DNA of 47,700 nt from an uncultured Eubacteriales bacterium (GTDB lineage Bacteria > Bacillota > Clostridia > Christensenellales > UBA1242): NCBI GenBank assembly GCA_949067325.1, contig CARTDZ010000003.1, positions 1 to 47,700 on the forward strand, given 5' to 3'. Below the pieces are notes generated by a model. That model was not told the origin of the DNA. It made no database searches and worked only from the letters and a program-made list of their open reading frames with translations. Made by a program: the position numbers and the translations under genes. Positions 22,286 through 28,196 of this stretch are shown here, piece after piece. Positions within the stretch are counted from its first letter, which is position 1, and every line of letters starts with the position of its first letter.

Positions 22286-24244
22286 TTATTTTTTATTTAG
22301 TTGCTTGCGAAGTTCTTGGATTTGAGTACGAAGTTCGATCGCACGCTCAAAGTCAAGCGAAGATGAGGCAATTTTCATCATTGCAGTAAGTTTTTCTATC
22401 TCTTTTGGTATATCTTCCTTTCTCATCTTGCCTTCGCTGACCTTCTTTGTTATCTCAAGTGTATTTGAAACAGGTTTGACAATGGTTTTTGGCGTTATAT
22501 TATGCTTTTGGTTGTATTCATCTTGAATTCTGCGACGATTTTCGGTTATATTTATCGCCCTCTTCATGCTGTCCGTCATGACATCTGCAAACATTATAAC
22601 TCTTCCGTTTGCATTTCTTGCCGCACGGCCAATTGTTTGTATCAATGCGCCTTCGCTACGCAAAAAGCCTTCCTTATCCGCGTCAAGAATTGCCACAAGC
22701 TCAACCTCTGGCATATCAAGACCTTCACGCAAAAGATTGATGCCGACAAGTATGTCAAACTCGCCACTTCTTAGGCCGTTGATGATTTCGACACGCTCCA
22801 TCGTGTCAATTTCTGAGTGCATATACTTGGTTTTAAAATCATGCTCTTGCAAATATATCGTCAAGCTTTCTGCCATTTTCTTTGTGAGCGTTGTGACCAA
22901 AACGCGGCTGCCTTTTTCGATAACCTTTTTGGCTTCAACCATCAGTTGTTCTATTTGGTTTGTTATTGGTTTGACCTCTATCTTTGGATCAAGCAGCCCT
23001 GTCGGCCGAATAACCTGCTCAACCACCTGTCCTGCCCTGCCCAATTCATATTTTGAAGGTGTGGCCGAAACATAGACCACCTGCCCAAGCTTTTGGTTGA
23101 ACTCCTCAAAAGTGAGTGGCCTATTATCTCTTGCCGCCTCAAGCCTGAAGCCAAAATCAACAAGTGATGTCTTGCGCGCCTTGTCGCCATTGTACATTGC
23201 TCTTATTTGTGGCAGCGTCATGTGACTTTCATCAATTATCGTCAAAAAGCCTTTTGGAAAATAGTCAATAAGCGTGTAAGGTGCTTCGCCGGGTCTGCGT
23301 CCGTCAAAATACCTCGAATAGTTTTCAATGCCGCTGCAATAGCCCACCTCTTTCATCATCTCCATGTCATAGGCTACTCGTTGACCAATTCGCTCGGCTT
23401 CAATATGTTTTTCTTGCGACTTGAAATCATCAATCGCTATTTGCCTGTCAAGTTCTATCTGCTTGAGTGCAGCCTCCATTCTCTCACGCCCAACCGCATA
23501 GTGAGTGGCCGGATAGATCGCCGCATATTTCAAACTGTTGACCGCTTTGCCCGATACCGGATCAAATTCGTAAATCTTGTCAATCTCATCACCAAAAAAT
23601 TCAACCCTTATTGCAAGCTCTGACTGATTGGCAGGAAATATGTCAAGCGTGTCACCCTTCACCCTGAATGTTGAACGCTTGAAATCAACATCATTTCGCA
23701 TGTATTGTATGCCGATAAGTCTTGCAATAGCCTCATCACGATCCAAAATGTCACCCTCTCGCAAAGATAGGTGAAGATTGTAATATTCATCAGGATTGCC
23801 AAGACCATAGATGCATGAAACTGACGCCACTATGATCACGTCGTCACGCTCAAGTATAGAAGATGTGGCCGAAGATCTCAACTTGTCAATCTCGTCATTG
23901 ACAGCCATATCCTTTTCAATATAGGTGTCAGACGAAACAATGTAGGCCTCCGGTTGATAATAATCATAGTACGAAACAAAATATTCCACACGATTGTTTG
24001 GAAAAAACTCGCGAAACTCATTGCAAAGCTGCGCCGCAAGTGTTTTGTTGTGTGCAATTACAAGCGTCGGCTTCTTCACCCTTGCAATTATGTTTGCCAT
24101 GGTAAATGTTTTGCCCGAGCCAGTAACACCCAACAGCACCTGCTCTTTGAGCCCATCTTCAATCCCCTCAACAAGCTTGTCAATCGCCTCTGGCTGATCC
24201 CCCGCCGGCTTGTATTTTGATACCAACTTAAATTCTTCTTTCAT
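22286..24244 (-). CDS. uvrB: Excinuclease ABC subunit B
   Basis: UvrB is the damage-verifying helicase-like subunit that receives DNA from UvrA and recruits UvrC. It has Walker A (GVTGSGKTFTMA), the beta-hairpin block (YYDYYQPEAYIVSSDTYIEKD, which clamps the strand), DESH as IIDESHMTLPQ, motif VI (QTIGRAARN), and a C-terminal UVR domain (residues 615-650) for UvrC contact. The frame is open to 24283, but the ATG at 24244 begins the conserved KLVSKYKPAGDQPEAI region and gives 652 residues, the normal size. No ribosome site is present and an extended -10 box ends 7 nt upstream. uvrC is not in the window. Confidence 0.97.
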   Translation of the reverse strand: MKEEFKLVSKYKPAGDQPEAIDKLVEGIEDGLKEQVLLGVTGSGKTFTMANIIARVKKPTLVIAHNKTLAAQLCNEFREFFPNNRVEYFVSYYDYYQPEAYIVSSDTYIEKDMAVNDEIDKLRSSATSSILERDDVIIVASVSCIYGLGNPDEYYNLHLSLREGDILDRDEAIARLIGIQYMRNDVDFKRSTFRVKGDTLDIFPANQSELAIRVEFFGDEIDKIYEFDPVSGKAVNSLKYAAIYPATHYAVGRERMEAALKQIELDRQIAIDDFKSQEKHIEAERIGQRVAYDMEMMKEVGYCSGIENYSRYFDGRRPGEAPYTLIDYFPKGFLTIIDESHMTLPQIRAMYNGDKARKTSLVDFGFRLEAARDNRPLTFEEFNQKLGQVVYVSATPSKYELGRAGQVVEQVIRPTGLLDPKIEVKPITNQIEQLMVEAKKVIEKGSRVLVTTLTKKMAESLTIYLQEHDFKTKYMHSEIDTMERVEIINGLRSGEFDILVGINLLREGLDMPEVELVAILDADKEGFLRSEGALIQTIGRAARNANGRVIMFADVMTDSMKRAINITENRRRIQDEYNQKHNITPKTIVKPVSNTLEITKKVSEGKMRKEDIPKEIEKLTAMMKIASSSLDFERAIELRTQIQELRKQLNKK

Positions 24245-24251
24245 ACTTACA

Positions 24252-24260
24252 ATTTTACCA
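24252..24260 (-). promoter_or_regulatory. Extended -10 promoter of uvrB, leaderless type
   Basis: TG-g-TAAAAT is followed by 7 nt and the ATG at 24244. The -35 region at 17 nt (TATGAT) is poor, as is usual when the extended TG carries recognition. Confidence 0.58.
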
Positions 24261-24292
24261 CAAAAAACCCGAAAATCATACAATTATTTTGA

Positions 24293-24322
24293 TAAAAAGA
24301 AAAACAGGCCTCAAACCTGTTT
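24293..24322 (-). terminator. Terminator of the XRE gene upstream of uvrB
   Basis: AAACAGG (24302-24308) pairs with CCTGTTT (24316-24322) over a 7-nt loop. On the minus strand the stem is followed by GTTTTTCTTTTT. It overlaps the last bases of the XRE stop codon. Confidence 0.82.
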
Positions 24323-24527
24323 AATATTCACTTCTTCCAACTAAATAGTCAATTGTAACGTTATAATAATCTGCTAGCTTCCACAACATTTCAAGTGGTA
24401 TAGCCCTCTCTCCTAATTCATAGCGATTATAAACTTGTTTACTTAAACCTAAAATCTCAGCAATTTCTTTCTGTTGCTTTCCTTTTTCCAATCTTATATC
24501 TTTCAATCGCAATAAAATGTCAGCCAT
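24321..24527 (-). CDS. XRE-family regulator A
   Basis: A 68-residue single-domain XRE regulator: LRLKDIRLEKGKQQKEIAEILGLSKQVYNRYELGERAIPLEMLWKLADYYNVTIDYLVGRSEY. The recognition helix is around SKQVYNRYELG. AGGTGA lies 5 nt before the ATG. The 200-bp region upstream, between it and XRE regulator B, holds two related palindromic sites and a 12-bp inverted repeat, so this gene is probably controlled by one or both regulators. With its neighbour it resembles the paired repressors of small phage-like switches, though no phage structural gene is near. The true target is unknown. Confidence 0.88.
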   Translation of the reverse strand: MADILLRLKDIRLEKGKQQKEIAEILGLSKQVYNRYELGERAIPLEMLWKLADYYNVTIDYLVGRSEY

Positions 24528-24577
24528 ATATCACCTATATTTTTATATTATCATAATTGTTATAGGTAAAGGTCGCG

Positions 24578-24657
24578 GTCACCAAATTGATTACTTACAG
24601 GAGTGAAATTTAGTTAAATTATTGATTGGCAGCCAATAAAGTCGCCAATTTGGTGAC
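24578..24657. promoter_or_regulatory. 12-bp inverted repeat holding two candidate XRE operators (sites A and B)
   Basis: GTCACCAAATTG (24578-24589) recurs as its exact reverse complement at 24646-24657. Each arm is part of a 17-bp imperfect palindrome of the form GTCACC-N5-GGTGAC: site A 24578-24594 (GTCACC AAATT GATTAC) and site B 24641-24657 (GTCGCC AATTT GGTGAC). The two sites start 63 bp apart, near six helical turns. Between them is a smaller palindrome, ATTGGC-A-GCCAAT. Confidence 0.6.
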
Positions 24658-24707
24658 AATTTGTAAAATTTAATTGACAAAATGGCAAAACAATAATAAA
24701 ATATGGT

Positions 24708-24724
24708 TATACCAATTCGGTGTA
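24708..24724. promoter_or_regulatory. Candidate XRE operator, site C
   Basis: TATACC-AATTC-GGTGTA, a palindrome with 5 of 6 symmetric pairs, just past the stop codon of XRE regulator B. It shares the ACC-N5-GGT core of the other sites. Its location downstream of the gene makes it a better candidate for control of regulator A or for loop formation. Confidence 0.45.
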
Positions 24725-24727
24725 ATC

Positions 24728-24946
24728 TTAATCCGTTCTACAAGCAATATAGTCAAGCGATACCTTATAAAAATCCGCGAGAGTTGAAACAGTCTCAAAA
24801 GAAATTTGCCTTTTACCAGTTTCATATCTACTATAAGCCACTTGAGAAACATGAAGAATATTCGCAACATATTCTTGCGAAAAACCATTTTCATCTCTAA
24901 GTTCTTTTAACTTTTTTCCTACTGCCCTATAAAAATTCTCTTGCAT
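24728..24946 (-). CDS. XRE-family regulator B
   Basis: A 72-residue single-domain XRE protein: KLKELRDENGFSQEYVANILHVSQVAYSRYETGKRQISFETVSTLADFYKVSLDYIACRTD, with recognition helix around SQVAYSRYETG. It has no ribosome site. An extended -10 box (TGG-TATTAT, 24954-24962) ends 7 nt before the ATG, so its mRNA is probably leaderless, as known for some phage repressors. Candidate operator D overlaps that box, which suggests autorepression. It is divergent from the unknown 88-residue gene, with operator E in the shared region. Only 200 bp separate it from XRE regulator A on the same strand. Confidence 0.88.
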   Translation of the reverse strand: MQENFYRAVGKKLKELRDENGFSQEYVANILHVSQVAYSRYETGKRQISFETVSTLADFYKVSLDYIACRTD

Positions 24947-24955
24947 ATACTATAT

Positions 24956-25003
24956 AATACCATTTTGGTAGTTTTATAAACTCGCCTATACCAAGCGGGT
25001 ATA
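24956..25003. promoter_or_regulatory. Two candidate operators in the divergent promoter (sites D and E)
   Basis: Site D (24956-24972) has the core TACC-ATTTT-GGTA and overlaps the -10 box of XRE regulator B. Site E (24987-25003) is TATACC-AAGCG-GGTATA, a perfect 6-bp inverted repeat. Their starts are 31 bp apart, three helical turns, on one face of the DNA. Site E lies just upstream of the leader of the gene at 25029. Confidence 0.65.
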
Positions 25004-25028
25004 ACAAAAACTCTCAAAGGAGACTTCA

Positions 25029-25295
25029 ATGCAAATTAATACAAATTTTAATTTAGAAAAAATAGTCTGTGACAGATTGCGAAGCAATCGTTTTGCAAAC
25101 ACGGCAGATTTTAGGACCAGCGAATATGAGAAGGAGTTTTTAAATTCTCTCAACGAAAAACAAAAAACCCAGTATCATTGTATAATCACTGGGAAGTTTT
25201 ACGACCAAGATTTTCGGGATCAAGAGATAGTGAGGGCTACATTAAAATGCATAGCCGAATTTTGCAATCCAACGAAAGAGATCCGCTTTGACTAA
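25029..25295 (+). CDS. Unknown 88-residue protein
   Basis: I do not recognise this small soluble protein. It is polar and looks helical, with two Cys near the C-terminus (LKCIAEFCNP), no signal peptide and no membrane segment. The middle is rich in charged and amide residues (SEYEKEFLNSLNEKQKTQY). AAAGGAG before the ATG makes it a real gene. It is divergent from XRE regulator B across two palindromes and ends at a terminator that it shares with the fic gene. The setting suggests a product controlled by the XRE switch, perhaps an antagonist or effector, but nothing in the sequence shows this. Confidence 0.75.
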   Translation: MQINTNFNLEKIVCDRLRSNRFANTADFRTSEYEKEFLNSLNEKQKTQYHCIITGKFYDQDFRDQEIVRATLKCIAEFCNPTKEIRFD

Positions 25296-25297
25296 AA

Positions 25298-25319
25298 AAA
25301 GCCAAAACAGCTTGGCTTT
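25298..25319. terminator. Bidirectional terminator between the 88-residue gene and fic
   Basis: AAAGCCAA (25298-25305) pairs with TTGGCTTT (25312-25319) over a 6-nt loop, with A residues on the left. It overlaps the fic stop codon. Confidence 0.82.
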
Positions 25320-26304
25320 AAATTTTATAATATTTTTGATTTTTGCTTGTAGGCTTTTCTGGAATTGACAGTTCTATCAAACCGGCTTCAATTGCTGGAG
25401 TGAGATAATTTCTTCTGAAGCCTTCACGAGATTTCAGATTTAGTTTTTTCATAAGTTCGGCTGCTGATTGCGGATAGCTTTCGATAACACTCATCAGCAT
25501 TGTAATTTGATCGCTCAAATGATTGAGGTGATTTCGCGTGTCGCGAACAATATCCTTGATTGCTTTGTTTATGACGTTGAGCATAAACATAATAAAAATA
25601 TTTGATTTTGCTTGGCTTGTTGACAATGTGATCGCGCGATAATATTCTTCTTGATTGTCTTTTATCATACTTTCGATAGGTATCCACGCAAAAATTGGTT
25701 TCCAACTGGCAAGCAGCGCTGTTTGCCACAAACGGCCCATTCTGCCATTGCCATCTCTGAAGGGGTGAATAAACTCAAACTCATAATGAAAAACGCTAGA
25801 TTTGATAAGCATATTGACGCGGCTGTTTCTGAGCCAGTCAAAGAGTTGTGCAAGCTGTTCTGACACAAATTCAACAGGTGGAGCTATGTGAACGACCTCT
25901 CCTTTTTCATTGTAGACACCAACCTGTCCTGTTCTGATCTTTCCTGCTTCTGTGACCAATCCGTTCATCATTACACCATGAACTTTTAGCAGGTCTTCTA
26001 TTTTGTAAGGATCAACTTGCTCTAGTTGCTTGTAAGCATCATTGGCATTTTGGACAGCGACTATATCTTCTTGTGGGCCAAGAACTCTTTTGCCATCAAT
26101 CACGTCTGTGACTTGTTCAATTGACAATGTATTGTTTTCAATGGCAAGAGAAGAATGAATAGATTTAATTCTGCTCACTCTGCGAAGTTTGGGAAGTTTT
26201 CTCATATCATTTACAATATTTAGTTGACCCAAATTTTCCATAATTTCGGAAGCCAATTCGAGCATCTCTTCAGTTATTTCATACGGCGGCATGTATTTAT
26301 CCAT
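25318..26304 (-). CDS. fic: Fic family protein (putative AMP-transferase) with a C-terminal winged helix
   Basis: Fic proteins transfer AMP, or sometimes another nucleotide part, to hydroxyl groups of target proteins. The complete active-site motif HPFRDGNGRMGR begins with H180. Near the N-terminus SLAIEN (52-57) matches the inhibitory motif (S/T)xxxE(G/N), which places it among class II Fic proteins that hold their own active site closed. The last 70 residues or so look like a winged helix (SAAELMKKLNLKSREGFRRN), often seen in such proteins. Length is 328 residues. GAGGT precedes the ATG. It has a perfect consensus promoter with a 12-bp tandem array touching its -35 box. The target is unknown and no antitoxin gene is adjacent, in line with self-inhibition. 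Confidence 0.94.
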   Translation of the reverse strand: MDKYMPPYEITEEMLELASEIMENLGQLNIVNDMRKLPKLRRVSRIKSIHSSLAIENNTLSIEQVTDVIDGKRVLGPQEDIVAVQNANDAYKQLEQVDPYKIEDLLKVHGVMMNGLVTEAGKIRTGQVGVYNEKGEVVHIAPPVEFVSEQLAQLFDWLRNSRVNMLIKSSVFHYEFEFIHPFRDGNGRMGRLWQTALLASWKPIFAWIPIESMIKDNQEEYYRAITLSTSQAKSNIFIMFMLNVINKAIKDIVRDTRNHLNHLSDQITMLMSVIESYPQSAAELMKKLNLKSREGFRRNYLTPAIEAGLIELSIPEKPTSKNQKYYKI

Positions 26305-26320
26305 TTTTTACCTCAATGGT

Positions 26321-26349
26321 ATTATATACTAAATTTTCTTAATTGTCAA
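26321..26349 (-). promoter_or_regulatory. Consensus promoter of fic
   Basis: On the minus strand TTGACA (26349-26344), exactly 17 nt, TATAAT (26326-26321): a full match to the vegetative consensus. Such a strong core promoter before a Fic gene implies repression or other control, and the repeat array lies 2 bp upstream. Confidence 0.92.
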
Positions 26350-26351
26350 TC

Positions 26352-26423
26352 ATCTTGCGTACTATCTTACGTATTATCTTGCGTATTATCTTACGTACTA
26401 TCTTGCGTACTATCTTACATACT
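26352..26423. repeat. Six 12-bp tandem repeats, alternating two versions
   Basis: Six direct copies of ATCTTRCGTAYT fill 72 bp without gaps (the last reads ATCTTACATACT). The fifth base after ATC alternates strictly G, A, G, A, G, A, so the real unit may be a 24-bp dimer repeated three times. The array ends 2 bp from the -35 box of fic. It contains ACGTA and GCGTA steps that could bind a regulator. The period of 12 is not in phase with the helix. Confidence 0.9.
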
Positions 26424-26451
26424 TACGCGGTTTTGACTTGTTTGAACTTTA

Positions 26452-26814
26452 TTAACCTTTAAAAATTGCTTTGAGAATTACGCCAAAGACAAAGCTGACG
26501 GTTGCAAGAAAAATGCTTCGCAACACAAGCAAGCCCAGAGCCTTGCGTGACTTTTTGCTGTCTGCGATGAATGTTATGCCTTTCTTTTTAAGATTTATGC
26601 AATAATAATAGCCATTTTTGCTGTCTGAGGCTACGTAATCCAGATAGTTGTCCATTGAAAGAGCGGCGAGGATTTCGTCTATTTCGGCAACTGACAAAAC
26701 AGTTTTGTTTGACAGGGCTTCTGCGATTTCATTGGGTGAGACAAGCTGGGTCTTTTTGCCTGAACAGACCTTGCATAGATAATTCATCACAAGTTTTTCT
26801 TTTCGACTTGTCAT
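26452..26814 (-). CDS. Small winged-helix-like protein with a C-terminal membrane anchor (paralogue 1)
   Basis: A 120-residue protein not assigned to a family. Residues 1-75 look like a winged helix: helices MTSRKEKLVMNYLCKVC, SPNEIAEALSN and SVAEIDEILAALSMDNYL, then a two-strand wing ending in YYYCINLKKKGITFI. After a basic linker (DSKKSRKA) there is one hydrophobic segment (about 92-115) and a short tail, which suggests a membrane-tethered DNA-binding or scaffold protein. The frame is open to 26856, but the ATG at 26814 follows GGAGG (13 nt, somewhat far) and gives exactly the 120 residues of the divergent paralogue. Confidence 0.72.
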   Translation of the reverse strand: MTSRKEKLVMNYLCKVCSGKKTQLVSPNEIAEALSNKTVLSVAEIDEILAALSMDNYLDYVASDSKNGYYYCINLKKKGITFIADSKKSRKALGLLVLRSIFLATVSFVFGVILKAIFKG

Positions 26815-26900
26815 ACAGGTAAAAACGCCTCCTGAAAATAAAAATATTCTTGCCAAAAGTCATACATTTTAGACATCAAATAGCTATAAACAAAATGCAG

Positions 26901-26924
26901 TGTCAGATCATGTCGAAGTGTGTC
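26901..26924. promoter_or_regulatory. Three TGTC elements at exact 10-bp spacing
   Basis: TGTC begins at 26901, 26911 and 26921, each followed by purines and A (AGA, GAA, AAA). The helical spacing in the shared upstream region of two divergent paralogous genes suggests a regulator site, but it is short and could be chance. Confidence 0.35.
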
Positions 26925-26966
26925 AAAAATGAATAAGGAGATTTAAAAAAGCAAAAATAGAGGCAA

Positions 26967-27329
26967 ATGCTTGATGCAAAATCGCAATGCGTGCTGAAAA
27001 TCCTCATAAAGGAGTGCAAAGAAGGTGGCTATAAAATTGTCGAGACAAGCGACATAATTTCTGCCATGCCTGAAAGATTTAAGGTTGATGAAAAGGGTCT
27101 GAAAAATATACTGACTTTTTTGGAGCATTCTGACTGCATTTCAATCAAGTATGATGACGAAGGAATATATTGCCTATGCGTCATGCCATACGGCTTTAAG
27201 ATGATAGAAAGCAGCAGTCAAAAAAGGAAGGCTATAAGCCTCCCCTTTTGGATTTTTGCTGCAATTTTTGCACTTGCACTTGTGGCAAGTTTTGTGGGTT
27301 CATTGCTAGCAAACTTGATACATTTTTGA
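26967..27329 (+). CDS. Small winged-helix-like protein with a C-terminal membrane anchor (paralogue 2)
   Basis: Also 120 residues and aligned with the previous gene over its whole length: an N-terminal helix (KSQCVLKILIKECKEGGYKI), a second (ETSDIISAMPERF), a third (DEKGLKNILTFLEHSDCI), a wing (GIYCLCVMPYGFKMI), a basic linker (SSSQKRKA) and a membrane segment (about 91-115). AGAGG lies 4 nt before the ATG. The two genes are divergent and share a region of about 150 bp. They probably arose by inverted duplication and may form a heterodimer at the membrane. The function is unknown. Confidence 0.78.
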   Translation: MLDAKSQCVLKILIKECKEGGYKIVETSDIISAMPERFKVDEKGLKNILTFLEHSDCISIKYDDEGIYCLCVMPYGFKMIESSSQKRKAISLPFWIFAAIFALALVASFVGSLLANLIHF

Positions 27330-27447
27330 AAATCAAATTCGAAAATACAAACCAAATCAATCAAAGTTGAAAAATGCCATTTTTTGTCGATTGCTCCCCG
27401 ACGAGAAATTTGAAAAGCAATCAAGCAATTTTTTAAAGCTGAGGATT
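27330..27447. other. Convergent intergenic region with an inverted repeat
   Basis: GATTGCT (27389-27395) and AGCAATC (27416-27422) form a 7-bp inverted repeat with a 20-nt loop, followed by AAGCAATTTTTT. It could end the plus-strand gene, but the stem is loose. Nothing else was recognised in this gap. Confidence 0.4.
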
Positions 27448-28152
27448 TTAAAAGAATTCTCGAACTTTGCTTTTGTAACTGAAAGAGTAAACTCCATCAT
27501 CGCCGACCAGAACATGATCAATAAACTGAACGCCCAAAGTTTGGCAAAGATTGCTCAGATACTCCGTTGCAGTTTTGTCTTGATCAGAAGGCACGGCGGC
27601 TCCGCCTGGGTGATTATGTGTTACAAACACCATTGCTGCATGAGTACTTGCCAAAAAGTTTGATATTTGAAGTGGAGTGATACCTACCATGTTTATACTT
27701 CCTGAGGCAAGCTTTCGTTTTGCAATTATGTTTTTTGAACAATCAAGCCCAACTATAAACAGTTCTTCATTGTTTTTAAAACGCAGCAGCTGTTCACTAT
27801 AATCAAATATTGCGTCATATCCTGATAGGTTTTCTCGCTTCGTTCTTTTGCAAGTTTGATATAAAAAGAATATTTCAGTCAATTGTCTTATGAGCTTTGC
27901 TGCTCGCTCGCCAATCCCTCGAACTGTCATAAGCTCACTTTCTTCAGCATCAAGCACTGATGCTATGTTGCCGAACTTGTCTAGCAATCTGTGAGCGAGT
28001 GGATTGACATCGCCTCGCGGAAATATATATGTAAGTATAAATTCCATGGCCTGAACACTGCTTAAAGTTTCAATGCCAGCATTGCAGACTGTGTCAAGCA
28101 GTCTGCCTCTATGCCCAGCATGAATATTTTTCTCGTCGTCGTTGTATTTCAT
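27448..28152 (-). CDS. radC: RadC-family JAMM protein
   Basis: A 234-residue RadC (YeeS-type) protein. The N-terminal half has a helix-hairpin-helix-like element (LMTVRGIGERAAKLI, 75-89). The C-terminal half is a JAB1/MPN-like metallopeptidase fold with the complete JAMM motif H179-x-H181-x7-S189-x2-D192 (THNHPGGAAVPSDQD). The biological role of RadC proteins is unsettled; they are common in mobile and accessory DNA. AAAGGAG precedes the ATG. It starts 44 nt after the stop of the giant lipoprotein gene on the same strand with no hairpin between, so some read-through from that gene is possible. Confidence 0.93.
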   Translation of the reverse strand: MKYNDDEKNIHAGHRGRLLDTVCNAGIETLSSVQAMEFILTYIFPRGDVNPLAHRLLDKFGNIASVLDAEESELMTVRGIGERAAKLIRQLTEIFFLYQTCKRTKRENLSGYDAIFDYSEQLLRFKNNEELFIVGLDCSKNIIAKRKLASGSINMVGITPLQISNFLASTHAAMVFVTHNHPGGAAVPSDQDKTATEYLSNLCQTLGVQFIDHVLVGDDGVYSFSYKSKVREFF

Positions 28153-28196
28153 AAAAATTTTTCTCCTTTGATTTTTGTTTTTGATTTGTGTTTTTC

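Noticed and set aside
26352..26423. CRISPR array
   Set aside because: The 12-bp units are joined without spacers and are too short for CRISPR repeats.
26224..26436. Plus-strand frame with CVLSYVLS repeats
   Set aside because: It is the translation of the 12-bp array and of the opposite strand of fic, with no ribosome site.
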